Assembly: GCA_031549195.1 (NCBI GenBank)
Contig: JAVBQF010000005.1
Coordinates: forward strand, 36,049 to 100,048
DNA from: JAVBQF01 sp031549195
Lineage (GTDB): Bacteria > Bacillota_I > Bacilli_A > RF39 > UBA660
Reading direction: 5' to 3'
DNA: 64,000 bases
The notes beneath the pieces are model-generated. The model was not told where the DNA came from. It ran no database searches and saw only the letters and a list, made by a program, of their open reading frames with translations. The position numbers and the translations under genes were made by a program. Shown piece by piece: positions 26,257-35,535 of the stretch. How positions within the stretch are numbered: position 1 is the stretch's first letter; the number at the start of each line of letters is the position of its first letter.

Positions 26257-28263
26257 ATGAATAAGTATTTAAAAAGATTTTTAGTACTATGTTTTGTTGC
26301 TTCCTATTTTCTAAATATGGCTATGGTTTTTGCTGTTTCCACCACAACAGGAAAAGTAAGTGCTACTGGCAATGGAGTATTGGTAAGAGCAAATGCTGGA
26401 AGTAGTTATTCTAACTTTGGATATGTTGGATACGGACAAAGTGTTAATATTAATCTAGATAATTCAAAACAAACACTTGATAATACAACTGGTTGTCCAT
26501 CTGGATATTGGTACTATATAACATCGCCAAAGACTGGATATGTATGTACATCTTATGTTTACATCGATAAACCAGATTCAATAATTACAGGTGTTGATAT
26601 GTCCTTATTAGATGATGATGCCTTTGATGAGTATTTAAAAAAGGAAGGGTTTCCAGTTAGTTATTACGCTAAACTTAAAGAGCTACATACTAAACATCCA
26701 AACTGGATATTTAAAGGAGTAAATACTTATAGGAACTGGACACATATTTTAAATGATGAAAGTGTCCTTGGTATGAGTTTATATCAGCTTTCATCAAGCA
26801 GAAAATCAGCAGGCTATGAAGCATACTTATCAACTGCAAGTGGAGCATATAATTGGGCAACTGATAAATTTAGCCCATATGATGGGTCGACATGGATGAA
26901 TGCAAATAGAGAGACTATTGCATATCACATTGATCCAAGAAATTTCTTAACAGAAAGCTATATCTTCATGTTTGAAGATTTAGGGTATAATTCTTCTTAT
27001 ACAAAAGATGATGTAGAAAAAATTATAAAGTCAGATTATACAAATTATATATTAGAAGCATCTAAAGCTTCTAATATATCAGCGATGTTCTTAGCATCGA
27101 GAATTAAACAAGAAGGGGTTTTAATAACAAAAGCAACAACTGGAGAAAATTTTGTCTGTGATGGTAAAACTTATAGCGGATATTATAATTTTTATAATAT
27201 TGGAGCAACCAGTGGGGCTGATCCTGTAACTAATGGTTTATGCTATGCAATGGCAAAGGGATGGAATACGCCTGAAAAAGCTATTAAAGGTGGAGCCCAA
27301 TTTCTATCTGGAAGTTATATTAATCAAGGACAATATACAAACTACTTTCAAAAATGGAATGTTTCATCTAGTACTCAAAGTAATATAACTCACCAGTATA
27401 TGACAAACATAGAAGCACCAAGAAGCGAATCTTCAATTATATATTCTTCATATAAAAACATTAATATATTAGATAGTTCTTTTGTATTTTATATTCCATA
27501 TTTTAATAATATGCCTGATACAACTACACTTCCAACACTGGGAAATCCAAATAACTGGTTAAAAAACCTACAAGTTGATTCTATTTCAGTAAATAATTTT
27601 AAAGGAGAAACTACCAGTTATATTGTTACAGTTCCTTACAATACTACATCAGTAAATGTTACTGCTAGTGCTGTTAATTCTAGTTCTGCAATAGAAGGTA
27701 TTGGAACAGTAAAGTTAGAAAGTGAAGAAACTACAGCAACAATTAAGGTAACGGCTGGTAATAAAACTACTAAGTCTTATACAATAAAGATTAAAAAAGA
27801 TGCAGTACCTATTGATGTTGTATTTCCAGCAATTAGTGAAATAATAAATAAAACAAATGTAAAAACTAAAGATTCTAATATGAGCGGTATACTAATAGGT
27901 ACAACTGCTACAAAATTAATTGATAGCATAAAAGCAGCTAGTGAGTCTGCAAATGTGACTATAATGGACAAACAAAACAAGATTAAAACTGGATCAATGC
28001 TTGCAACTAGTGATAAAGTTACAATAGTAAGTGGAACAGAAACACTTACTTATACAGTTATAATTTATGGTGATACTAATGGTGATGGTAATATAAGTGC
28101 CATTGACTTATTGCAAATACAAAAAGATATACTAGGATACACAAAACTTAGTGGTATATATAAAGATGCAGCTGATACAAACAAAGATGGGAAAATATCG
28201 GCAGTTGATTTATTACAAGTACAAAAGAGTATCTTAGGATATGGAACCATTCCACAATCATAG
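26257..28263 (+). CDS. Secreted beta-N-acetylglucosaminidase with SH3-like, cadherin-like and dockerin domains
   Basis: A 668-residue exported wall hydrolase. Order: signal peptide (1-27), SH3-like region (about 32-103), GH73-like catalytic region (about 130-375) with YHIDPRNFLTE and the probable catalytic E286 in SRIKQEG, a cadherin-like beta-sandwich (about 432-515), a linker domain, and a type I dockerin (605-668). The dockerin has two calcium loops, DTNGDGN and DTNKDGK, each followed by a DLLQ helix. It would cut glycan strands of peptidoglycan while bound to a cohesin partner. The next gene encodes a cohesin-like protein, nine bases away. AAAGGAGG precedes the ATG. Confidence 0.9.
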   Translation: MNKYLKRFLVLCFVASYFLNMAMVFAVSTTTGKVSATGNGVLVRANAGSSYSNFGYVGYGQSVNINLDNSKQTLDNTTGCPSGYWYYITSPKTGYVCTSYVYIDKPDSIITGVDMSLLDDDAFDEYLKKEGFPVSYYAKLKELHTKHPNWIFKGVNTYRNWTHILNDESVLGMSLYQLSSSRKSAGYEAYLSTASGAYNWATDKFSPYDGSTWMNANRETIAYHIDPRNFLTESYIFMFEDLGYNSSYTKDDVEKIIKSDYTNYILEASKASNISAMFLASRIKQEGVLITKATTGENFVCDGKTYSGYYNFYNIGATSGADPVTNGLCYAMAKGWNTPEKAIKGGAQFLSGSYINQGQYTNYFQKWNVSSSTQSNITHQYMTNIEAPRSESSIIYSSYKNINILDSSFVFYIPYFNNMPDTTTLPTLGNPNNWLKNLQVDSISVNNFKGETTSYIVTVPYNTTSVNVTASAVNSSSAIEGIGTVKLESEETTATIKVTAGNKTTKSYTIKIKKDAVPIDVVFPAISEIINKTNVKTKDSNMSGILIGTTATKLIDSIKAASESANVTIMDKQNKIKTGSMLATSDKVTIVSGTETLTYTVIIYGDTNGDGNISAIDLLQIQKDILGYTKLSGIYKDAADTNKDGKISAVDLLQVQKSILGYGTIPQS

Positions 28264-28271
28264 GAGGTAAA

Positions 28272-29726
28272 ATGAAATATATTAAATATTTATCCATAGC
28301 GTTACTAATAAATCTTATCGGTATTTTAAATGTATCTGCAGCAACTGCTAATGTTTCAGTTTATTCAAACTTAGCTACAGTAGTTGTAGGTAACCAAGTA
28401 AATATAACATTTCAATTATCATCAACATCAGCACTTGGTTCGTGGGCATATCAAATAAGTTATGATTCATCAAAATTCAACTTTAAAAGTTGTAGCAACG
28501 GGCAGTCATTAACTCAAGTTGGATATGTATCAAATGGAAATACTAAAACAACATCCGTGACCTGCTATTTTAATGCTAAAGCAAGTGGAACTGGTACATT
28601 TACACTTAGGAATGCCGATATAGTTGCGTGGGATGAAAGTAAAATGGGAGTAAGTAATTCTTCAAAATCAGTAAAGGTAATTACACAAGCTGAACTAGAA
28701 GCATCTTACAGTAAAAACAACAACTTAAGTTCCCTATCAATTACTGGTAATAATATAACTCCATCATTTAATAAAGATACACTCGAATATAATTTAGAAG
28801 TTGAAAACGATATTAGAAAAATAACTATAAACGCTACAAAAGAAGACAATAAATCCTCTATAACAGGGACTGGTGAAAAAGACCTCACAGAAGGACTGAA
28901 CAAGTTTGCAATTGTAGTAACTGCGCAAAACGGTAGTAAAAAAACTTATACAGTTAATATAACCGTAAAAGAATTAACACCAATAATTGTAAAAATTGAT
29001 AGCAAAGACTACACTGTAGTTAGAAAAAAGGACTTATTAAAATCTCCAAATGCTTATTATCAAGACACAACAATTAAAATAGAAGACTTTGATATTCCAG
29101 CATTCATTAACGAGACAATTGGTTATACTCTAGTTGGACTAAAAGATAGTGATAATAATATTAATTTATTTGTCTATAATAAAGATAATAATACATATAG
29201 AGAATACAAAGAAACGACATTTAATCAGCTTATACTTGAAATGGTAAATAATGATGAGAAAATGCCAGGCAATTATAAAAGAGTTACCATTACTATGAAT
29301 GATGAAGAGATAGAAGGATATAAACTAGACATCAAGTCTAAATACTCATTAATATATGCAAGAAACATAGAAACTGGAGAATACAACATTTATATGTATG
29401 ATAGTATTGAAAATACTATCCAACGCTATAACACTGAAGAAGTTAATAAACTAAACGAAGAGCTAAATGAAACTAAAACTTTATATGAATACATCATAAT
29501 GGGAATTGGTGGTTTCTTAATACTTACTTACTTGGTATTCTTAATATCACTTATATCTAAAGAGAAAAAAAGAAAAAAGAGTATACAAGAAAATAATAGA
29601 CCAAGTATCGTTGAAGAAGAAAAAAAGGATAAAGTTGATATTAAAGAAGAAAATACTATTGATGATGCTTCAGAAATTTTAGAAGATGATAAGAAAAGCA
29701 ACAAAAGAAAAAGTAGGAAGAAGTAA
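28272..29726 (+). CDS. Membrane-anchored cohesin-domain protein
   Basis: A 484-residue surface protein. Signal peptide (1-23), a cohesin-like domain (about 26-136, with VVVGNQVNITFQLSS, then GSWAYQISYDSSKFNF and a GTGTFTL strand), a cadherin-like beta-sandwich (about 150-232), an extracellular region of unknown fold, one membrane helix (about 408-430) and a charged cytosolic tail of some 55 residues. Cohesins bind dockerins tightly with calcium; the gene before it encodes a dockerin-bearing glucosaminidase, so this protein is probably its membrane anchor (inference). AGGAGG lies before the ATG. Confidence 0.85.
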   Translation: MKYIKYLSIALLINLIGILNVSAATANVSVYSNLATVVVGNQVNITFQLSSTSALGSWAYQISYDSSKFNFKSCSNGQSLTQVGYVSNGNTKTTSVTCYFNAKASGTGTFTLRNADIVAWDESKMGVSNSSKSVKVITQAELEASYSKNNNLSSLSITGNNITPSFNKDTLEYNLEVENDIRKITINATKEDNKSSITGTGEKDLTEGLNKFAIVVTAQNGSKKTYTVNITVKELTPIIVKIDSKDYTVVRKKDLLKSPNAYYQDTTIKIEDFDIPAFINETIGYTLVGLKDSDNNINLFVYNKDNNTYREYKETTFNQLILEMVNNDEKMPGNYKRVTITMNDEEIEGYKLDIKSKYSLIYARNIETGEYNIYMYDSIENTIQRYNTEEVNKLNEELNETKTLYEYIIMGIGGFLILTYLVFLISLISKEKKRKKSIQENNRPSIVEEEKKDKVDIKEENTIDDASEILEDDKKSNKRKSRKK

Positions 29727-29739
29727 ATCTTCTTTTTAT
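29717..29739 (+). terminator. Partial terminator within the surface operon
   Basis: GAAGA with TCTTC, then TTTTATTT. The short stem, just before the ribosome-binding site of the LCP gene, suggests partial termination and lower expression of that gene. Confidence 0.55.
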
Positions 29740-29758
29740 TTCCAATATTGGAGGAATT

Positions 29759-31852
29759 ATGAAAAAGAAAACAAAAATCAAATTTAATAAGTTATTTATA
29801 CTAATATGTTTAATAGCTAGTTTATATTTTATAAGGTCTCTTCTTTTACTTGGACCAATAGAGAGGTTATTAATGTATCTTATAATTGGGATTGTATTAG
29901 TAATAGACTCTTTCTTTATATTAAAGTTATTCAAAGGTAAAAAGAAAAGCTTTATTACCTTTATTACAATATTTTTAACAATTATATATATAGTAATAGG
30001 AGCCAATGTAAGTAAAATATATTCTATTATTTCTGATATTAATAAAGAGTATATTACCTACTCTACTAGTCTTGTAACATTAAAACAAAACAGTTCCAAT
30101 ATAAAAGATATTAAAGATAAAACTATTGGTATTTTAAATGATACAAATTCAATCGAGGGTTATACTCTTGCACATAGTATAATAAAAGACAACAAGCTAT
30201 TAGATAATAATAATAAATTGATTGAGTATGATAGCTTCAACAGTATGATTGCAGCACTTTTAAACAAAAAAGTAGATTACGCTTTTTTACCCGCTAGCTA
30301 TGTTGATATCTTTGGCTCAACTGAAGAATTTGAGTCATTAAGTAATGATACTAAGGTATTAACAACTGAAACAAAGAACGAAAAAAAAGACATTTCCAAA
30401 CTAGAAGGAAGCTCCAAGGATATTACCAAACCATTTACTATGTTAATATTAGGAATAGATTCTACTACTAACGGATTAACAAATGCTGACTCTTTTAACG
30501 GAGATTCAATCATGGTTGTTACATTCAATCCCAAAAATTTAACTGCAACTATGTTAAGCATTCCACGAGATACATATGTACCAATTGCATGCTTTCCTGG
30601 AAAATATGAAAATAAAATTACACATGCCGCTAGTAAAGGTACACAGTGTATGATTGATACAATAGAAGACTTTATAGGAATTAAAATTGATTATTATATG
30701 AAAATTAACTTTACTGGAGTTGTTGACTTAGTAAATTCACTTGAAGGTGTTGAAGTTCAGGTGCCCTATAGTTTCTGTGAACAAAACAGCAAAAGACAAT
30801 TTGGTAATAAAATGATTTATGTCAAAGAAGGAAGACAAACATTAAACGGAGAACAAGCTTTAGCGCTATCTCGTAATAGAAAGTCAAATTCAGAATTTTG
30901 TAGTAGTGAATGGACGAAAGGAACAAGAAATGATTTTGTAAGAGGCGCTAATCAACAACTTGTAATACAAGGGATTATAAACAAAGCCAAGACTATTACA
31001 AATATCAATAAAATTTATGATATCCTAGAGGTAATATCAAAAAATATGGATACGAATATGTCTACTTCTACAATGCTTTCTTTTTATAACATTGCAAAAG
31101 ATATTCTAATAAGAAGTAAAAACTCTTCTGAGTTAGTTGCAATTGAAAAGTTATACGTTGCAGGATATGGGCAAACAATATATGATGAAAGAACGGGATT
31201 ACAACTTTGGAATTATGTACCAAATAAAAGAAGCGTTACTGATTTTGTAAAAGCAATGAAAGAAAATTTAGAATTGGTTGATCATACATTAATAAAAGAG
31301 TTTAGCTATACGCCTTCTGAGGAATATGTAACACCAGTAACCGGGAAAGGTCCATATCAAGTGTATACTACTTATGACTTATTACCAGATTTTACTAAAA
31401 TGACAAAGGTGCAAGCTACTTCTTGGGCAAATAAATATAGTATAACTTTAAATTTTAAAGAAGTTAACAATTCAAGCTACTCCACAGGAAGCATTATAAG
31501 TCAGAATTATCCAGTTAACAAAAGATGTGACAAAATAGATAATAAAACTGTTACACTGACAATTGTTAATAATACTTCTGAAGTAACACCACCTGTTAAA
31601 ACAAAGATTGATTGCACTGATCCGAATAATATTACAAACACAGCTTGTATTCTACCAGACTTTACTGGTAAAACTAAAAGTTACGTAAATACTTGGGCAG
31701 CAAAATTCTCAAATGTTATTATTATTAACTATAAAGAAGAAGAAAATACACTAGAATCTAATACGATTACTAATCAATCGATAACTAAAGGAACAACAAT
31801 AAGTGATATGGTTAGTGGCAGTATGATATTAACTTTAACAATTGCAAAGTAG
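29759..31852 (+). CDS. LytR-CpsA-Psr family protein with SBP-like insert and two PASTA repeats
   Basis: A 697-residue membrane protein of the LCP family, which attaches teichoic acids or capsule polymers from lipid carriers to peptidoglycan. Three membrane helices (12-30, 38-57, 64-82) lead to a segment (about 115-185) resembling one lobe of a substrate-binding protein (KTIGILNDTNS, NKKVDYAFLPAS). The LCP core (about 225-395) has SIPRDTYVPI and LSRNRKSNSEF with the phosphate-binding Arg residues. Two PASTA-like repeats follow (about 545-612 and 632-697), each opening LPDFT. PASTA normally senses muropeptides in kinases and PBPs. Third gene of the surface operon. Confidence 0.9.
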   Translation: MKKKTKIKFNKLFILICLIASLYFIRSLLLLGPIERLLMYLIIGIVLVIDSFFILKLFKGKKKSFITFITIFLTIIYIVIGANVSKIYSIISDINKEYITYSTSLVTLKQNSSNIKDIKDKTIGILNDTNSIEGYTLAHSIIKDNKLLDNNNKLIEYDSFNSMIAALLNKKVDYAFLPASYVDIFGSTEEFESLSNDTKVLTTETKNEKKDISKLEGSSKDITKPFTMLILGIDSTTNGLTNADSFNGDSIMVVTFNPKNLTATMLSIPRDTYVPIACFPGKYENKITHAASKGTQCMIDTIEDFIGIKIDYYMKINFTGVVDLVNSLEGVEVQVPYSFCEQNSKRQFGNKMIYVKEGRQTLNGEQALALSRNRKSNSEFCSSEWTKGTRNDFVRGANQQLVIQGIINKAKTITNINKIYDILEVISKNMDTNMSTSTMLSFYNIAKDILIRSKNSSELVAIEKLYVAGYGQTIYDERTGLQLWNYVPNKRSVTDFVKAMKENLELVDHTLIKEFSYTPSEEYVTPVTGKGPYQVYTTYDLLPDFTKMTKVQATSWANKYSITLNFKEVNNSSYSTGSIISQNYPVNKRCDKIDNKTVTLTIVNNTSEVTPPVKTKIDCTDPNNITNTACILPDFTGKTKSYVNTWAAKFSNVIIINYKEEENTLESNTITNQSITKGTTISDMVSGSMILTLTIAK

Positions 31853-31877
31853 AAATAGCTTAATTGCTATTTTTATT
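31853..31877 (+). terminator. Terminator of the surface operon
   Basis: AAATAGC with GCTATTT around a six-base loop, then TTTATT, directly after the LCP stop. Confidence 0.8.
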
Positions 31878-31920
31878 ATATAAAATATTTATGTATAGGC
31901 ATTATTTGACACATATTCAC

Positions 31921-31949
31921 TAGACAAAAAAAAGCTTTCATAGTATAAT
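31921..31949 (+). promoter_or_regulatory. SigA-type promoter of rnjA
   Basis: TAGACA (31921-31926), 17-base spacer, TATAAT (31944-31949). AAAGGAG and the start codon follow. Confidence 0.7.
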
Positions 31950-31992
31950 TTCATAGTTAGTTCTTTTAATACTATATAAGAAAGGAGATTTT

Positions 31993-33693
31993 ATGAACGA
32001 AACAAAATCCGAAACCAAAGTTATTGTTTTAGGTGGTTTAGGAGAAGTAGGAAAAAACATGTATTGTTTAATGCATGAAGATGAAATTATTATTATCGAT
32101 GCAGGGATTAGTATTCCAGATGGCGGTCTTCTTGGAATTGACTATATTTTACCAGATTATACATTCTTAAAACAAAATCAAGAAAAAGTAAAAGCTTTAA
32201 TTATTACTCATGGACACGAAGATCATATTGGAGCAATTCCTTTTTTAATACAAAACGTAGATGTACCAGCAATTTATGCTCCTAATCAAGCAAAGGAGTT
32301 AATTGCATTAAAACTTGAGGATAGAAATGTCAGATATGACAATCTATCTGCATATAATGATGAAACAATATTAAAGTTTAAGCATTTTCAAGTTGAGTTT
32401 TTTAGAACAACTCACTCTATTCCAGATTCACATGGAATATTAATTAAAACACCTAATGGTAATGTTGTCACAACAGGAGACTTTAAGTTTGACTTTACAC
32501 CTATTGGTCCAATGGCGGACCTGCATAAAATGGCAGAAATTGGGAAAAATGGGGTTGATCTTCTTATAAGTGATTCAACAAATGCATTAAATGAAGGAAT
32601 AAGTGATAGCGAGACTAAGGTTGACAGTGTACTAAACGAAATATTTGATGAATACACAACTAGTCGCATTATCATAGCAACATTTGCTTCAAACATATAT
32701 AGATTAAAACATATTGTAGAAACTTGCTATAATCATGGAAGAAAAATATGTGTATTTGGTAGAAGTATGGATAACAATATTCAAATTTCTATGAAAGGTG
32801 GATATATTGACCATAAAGATATCTTAGTTACTCCAGAAGAAGCTAATTCTATGAAGCCAGGAGAAATTGCTATTCTTTGTACAGGAAGCCAAGGTGAACC
32901 ACTTGCAGCACTATCACGTATTGCAAATGGTAGTCATAAGCAAATTAAACTTATGCCTCATGACATAGTAGTATTCTCATCTTCTCCAATACCAGGTAAT
33001 GCAGTTTCTATTGGAAATACAATAAACAAATTATATCTACAAGGAGTAAAAGTATTTACTAATACTTCAATGGATGGTATTCATACATCAGGACATGCCA
33101 ATATGGAAGAATTAAAGCTTATGATAAGACTTATTATGCCTAAGTATTTAATGCCTTTCCATGGCGATTACAGAATGCTTAAAAGCCATGCAAATTTAGG
33201 TATTGAATGTGGTATTCCAAAAGAAAATACATTTGTACTTCAAAACGGTAATACCCTATCTATAAAAAATCATGGTATTACACAAAGTGATTCAGTAATA
33301 TCAAGTGATGTGTATGTAGATGGTAATAGGCTCGGAGAAATAAATGGCGCAGTACTTCGTGATCGTAAGATAATGGCTAGCGATGGTATATTAGTAGTAA
33401 TTGCAAATATTGATATGAAAAATAAACAATTGTTAATTAAACCTAATATAACAACGAGAGGATTCATACTAATAAATGAAAATGAAGCTTTAATTAAAAA
33501 AATTGAACATATTGCCGAAAGTGTCATACAAAATAAATTAAAAGAACCTAACACCACTTTCAACGATATAAAAAGTCAAATAACTGCTGAACTATTTCCA
33601 TTTATATATGAACTTACTGGAAGAAAGCCAATTATATTACCCGTTATATTAGACATAAAAAAAGAAAATAAAACACAACAAAACCAAGAATAA
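31993..33693 (+). CDS. rnjA: Ribonuclease J
   Basis: A 566-residue metallo-beta-lactamase/beta-CASP nuclease with 5'-to-3' exonuclease and endonuclease activity in RNA decay and processing. The metal motif HGHEDH is at 73-78; the beta-CASP part follows, with TGSQGEPLAALSRI and HTSGHANMEELK. Full length. RnjA and Rny, the two main Firmicute RNases, are encoded convergently here with only terminators between them. Confidence 0.95.
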   Translation: MNETKSETKVIVLGGLGEVGKNMYCLMHEDEIIIIDAGISIPDGGLLGIDYILPDYTFLKQNQEKVKALIITHGHEDHIGAIPFLIQNVDVPAIYAPNQAKELIALKLEDRNVRYDNLSAYNDETILKFKHFQVEFFRTTHSIPDSHGILIKTPNGNVVTTGDFKFDFTPIGPMADLHKMAEIGKNGVDLLISDSTNALNEGISDSETKVDSVLNEIFDEYTTSRIIIATFASNIYRLKHIVETCYNHGRKICVFGRSMDNNIQISMKGGYIDHKDILVTPEEANSMKPGEIAILCTGSQGEPLAALSRIANGSHKQIKLMPHDIVVFSSSPIPGNAVSIGNTINKLYLQGVKVFTNTSMDGIHTSGHANMEELKLMIRLIMPKYLMPFHGDYRMLKSHANLGIECGIPKENTFVLQNGNTLSIKNHGITQSDSVISSDVYVDGNRLGEINGAVLRDRKIMASDGILVVIANIDMKNKQLLIKPNITTRGFILINENEALIKKIEHIAESVIQNKLKEPNTTFNDIKSQITAELFPFIYELTGRKPIILPVILDIKKENKTQQNQE

Positions 33694-33711
33694 ATCTTGG
33701 TTTCTTTTTTT
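33682..33711 (+). terminator. Terminator of rnjA
   Basis: AACCAAGA with TCTTGGTT around five bases, then a T-run. The stem includes the rnjA stop codon. Confidence 0.85.
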
Positions 33712-33738
33712 ATAAAAAAGAAGCAACTATTTTGCTTC
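33712..33738 (-). terminator. Terminator of rny
   Basis: GAAGCAA with TTGCTTC around five bases, then six T on the minus strand. The stem includes the rny stop codon. Confidence 0.85.
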
Positions 33739-35277
33739 TTCTTGTGCCCTTGTTTCTCTTATTACTGTTACCTTTATTGTACCAGGGTATTGCATTGTAG
33801 ATTCAATTTTTTCTTTTACATCTCTAGCTATCTTATATGCACCTAAATCATCAATTTCTTCAGGTTTAACGATAACTCTTATCTCACGACCAGCTTGAAC
33901 TGCAAATGTCTTATCAACACCTTTTATTTGATTACCAATTCCCTCTAGTTGTTCAAGACGTTTTAGATAGTTCTCTAAGGAATCATTCCTTGCTCCTGGA
34001 CGTGAAGCTGATAGAGCATCTGCAATAGCTACTATAACTGATATTACTGTATTTGCTTCATTATCACCATGATGTGATGCAATAGAATTAATAACAGTAC
34101 TTGACTCATTATATTTCTTAGCTATATCCATACCAATCTCAACATGGCTTCCTTCAATTTCATGATCAATTGCTTTACCAATGTCATGTAGTAATCCAGC
34201 ACGTTTAGCTAACATTACGCTTTCCCCTAGCTCACTTGCAAGAAGACCGGATAGGTGTGCAACTTCCATTGAATGCTCTAAAGCATTTTGTCCATAACTT
34301 GTTCTAAAGTGAAGTTTACCAAGTATTTCTATTAACTCAGGATCAAACTTAGTTAGCCCAAGTTCAAACAATGAATTATTTCCATATTCTATAATCTTAC
34401 TCTTCATATCTTTTGTAACTTTATCATATAACTCTTCAATTCTAGTTGGATGTATTCTTCCATCTTTAATCAAAGTCTCAAGTGTTACTCTTGCTATTTC
34501 TCTTCTAAGCGGATCAAAGCTAGAAAGTACCACAGCTTCTGGAGTATCATCAATAATTAAATCAACACCAGTAATAGCTTCAATAGTTCTTATATTTCTT
34601 CCTTCTCTACCAATTATTCTACCCTTCATCTCATCGTTAGGTAGTGCAACCGTTGTAACAGTTTGTTCACTTGATAAATCAGCAGCATATCTTTGCATTG
34701 AAGATACTATTAATTCTTTAGCTTTCTTATCAGCCTCTAATTTAGCTTCATTTTCTCTTTCTTTAATAAACCCAGCTATTTCCTTTGATAAGTTCTCTTC
34801 CACTTGTTTCATAACTAGTTCTTTTGCTTGGTCTTTGTTTAATTCAGATATCTTTAGTAGTTTCTCAAGTTGTTCTTGTTTTAGTTCTTCCACTTTTGCT
34901 TGTTCATCTTGGATTTCTTTTTGAAAATCTAATATTTTTTTTTCTTTTTCATCAATTACTAATTCTCTTTTTTGGAAAAGTTCATCACGTTTATCCATGT
35001 TACTTTCCCTTTGCATAAGTCTTTCTTCAGATAATTTTAATTCTTCTTTTCTCTCTTTAACTTCTTTTTCATTTTCTAATTTCAACTTATGTATTTCTTC
35101 TTTTGCCTCAAATAGCGAATCTCTCTTCGCTTTCTCAGCTTCTCTTCTCGCCTTTTCAATAAGTTCTTCAGATCTCTTAGCAACATTGTTTTCTTTTCTA
35201 TTAGTAATAATAGAATTTACTAAAAAACCTCCTGATATTCCAACAATAACTAGCAAAACGGAGATTAATATGTCCAT
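33727..35277 (-). CDS. rny: Ribonuclease Y
   Basis: A 516-residue membrane-bound endoribonuclease that starts mRNA decay. One N-terminal membrane helix (about 3-22), a long coiled coil rich in Glu and Lys (about 28-180), a KH domain (GRIIGREGRNIRTIE) and an HD domain with LLHDIGKAID. Length is normal. A strong SigA promoter stands upstream. The chromosomal order rodZ-pgsA-recA-rny resembles Bacillus. Confidence 0.96.
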   Translation of the reverse strand: MDILISVLLVIVGISGGFLVNSIITNRKENNVAKRSEELIEKARREAEKAKRDSLFEAKEEIHKLKLENEKEVKERKEELKLSEERLMQRESNMDKRDELFQKRELVIDEKEKKILDFQKEIQDEQAKVEELKQEQLEKLLKISELNKDQAKELVMKQVEENLSKEIAGFIKERENEAKLEADKKAKELIVSSMQRYAADLSSEQTVTTVALPNDEMKGRIIGREGRNIRTIEAITGVDLIIDDTPEAVVLSSFDPLRREIARVTLETLIKDGRIHPTRIEELYDKVTKDMKSKIIEYGNNSLFELGLTKFDPELIEILGKLHFRTSYGQNALEHSMEVAHLSGLLASELGESVMLAKRAGLLHDIGKAIDHEIEGSHVEIGMDIAKKYNESSTVINSIASHHGDNEANTVISVIVAIADALSASRPGARNDSLENYLKRLEQLEGIGNQIKGVDKTFAVQAGREIRVIVKPEEIDDLGAYKIARDVKEKIESTMQYPGTIKVTVIRETRAQEEAK

Positions 35278-35334
35278 AATATTCCTCCATTCTATATATG
35301 TTAAATTTTTTACAAATTTATAACATCTATTTCT

Positions 35335-35363
35335 ATTGTAGAGTCTTTTATTTGGGTTGTCAA
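35335..35363 (-). promoter_or_regulatory. SigA-type promoter of rny
   Basis: TTGACA (35363-35358), 17-base spacer, TACAAT (35340-35335). The rest of the recA-rny gap (35364-35503) shows no gene that I can support. Confidence 0.8.
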
Positions 35364-35503
35364 CAATTATTAAACTTCACAAAGTTATCTATTTGATAAT
35401 TATAATTACTACTTGTTAACATAATAAGCATCCCTACATTTTTGCATCTCAAATAGCACCTCTATTATACAATAATCAATAAATTTTCTTTGCTTTATTC
35501 ACA

Positions 35504-35528
35504 ATAAAAAGCTCACATTACTGTGAAC
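35504..35528 (-). terminator. Terminator of recA
   Basis: GTTCACA with TGTGAGC (one G-T pair) around four bases, then TTTTTATT on the minus strand, eight bases after the recA stop. Confidence 0.8.
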
Positions 35529-35535
35529 TATTATA

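Noticed and set aside
35401..35470. Twelve-codon ORF with a ribosome-binding-like site between recA and rny
   Set aside because: Too short to support, and no matching -35 element for the nearby TATAAT.
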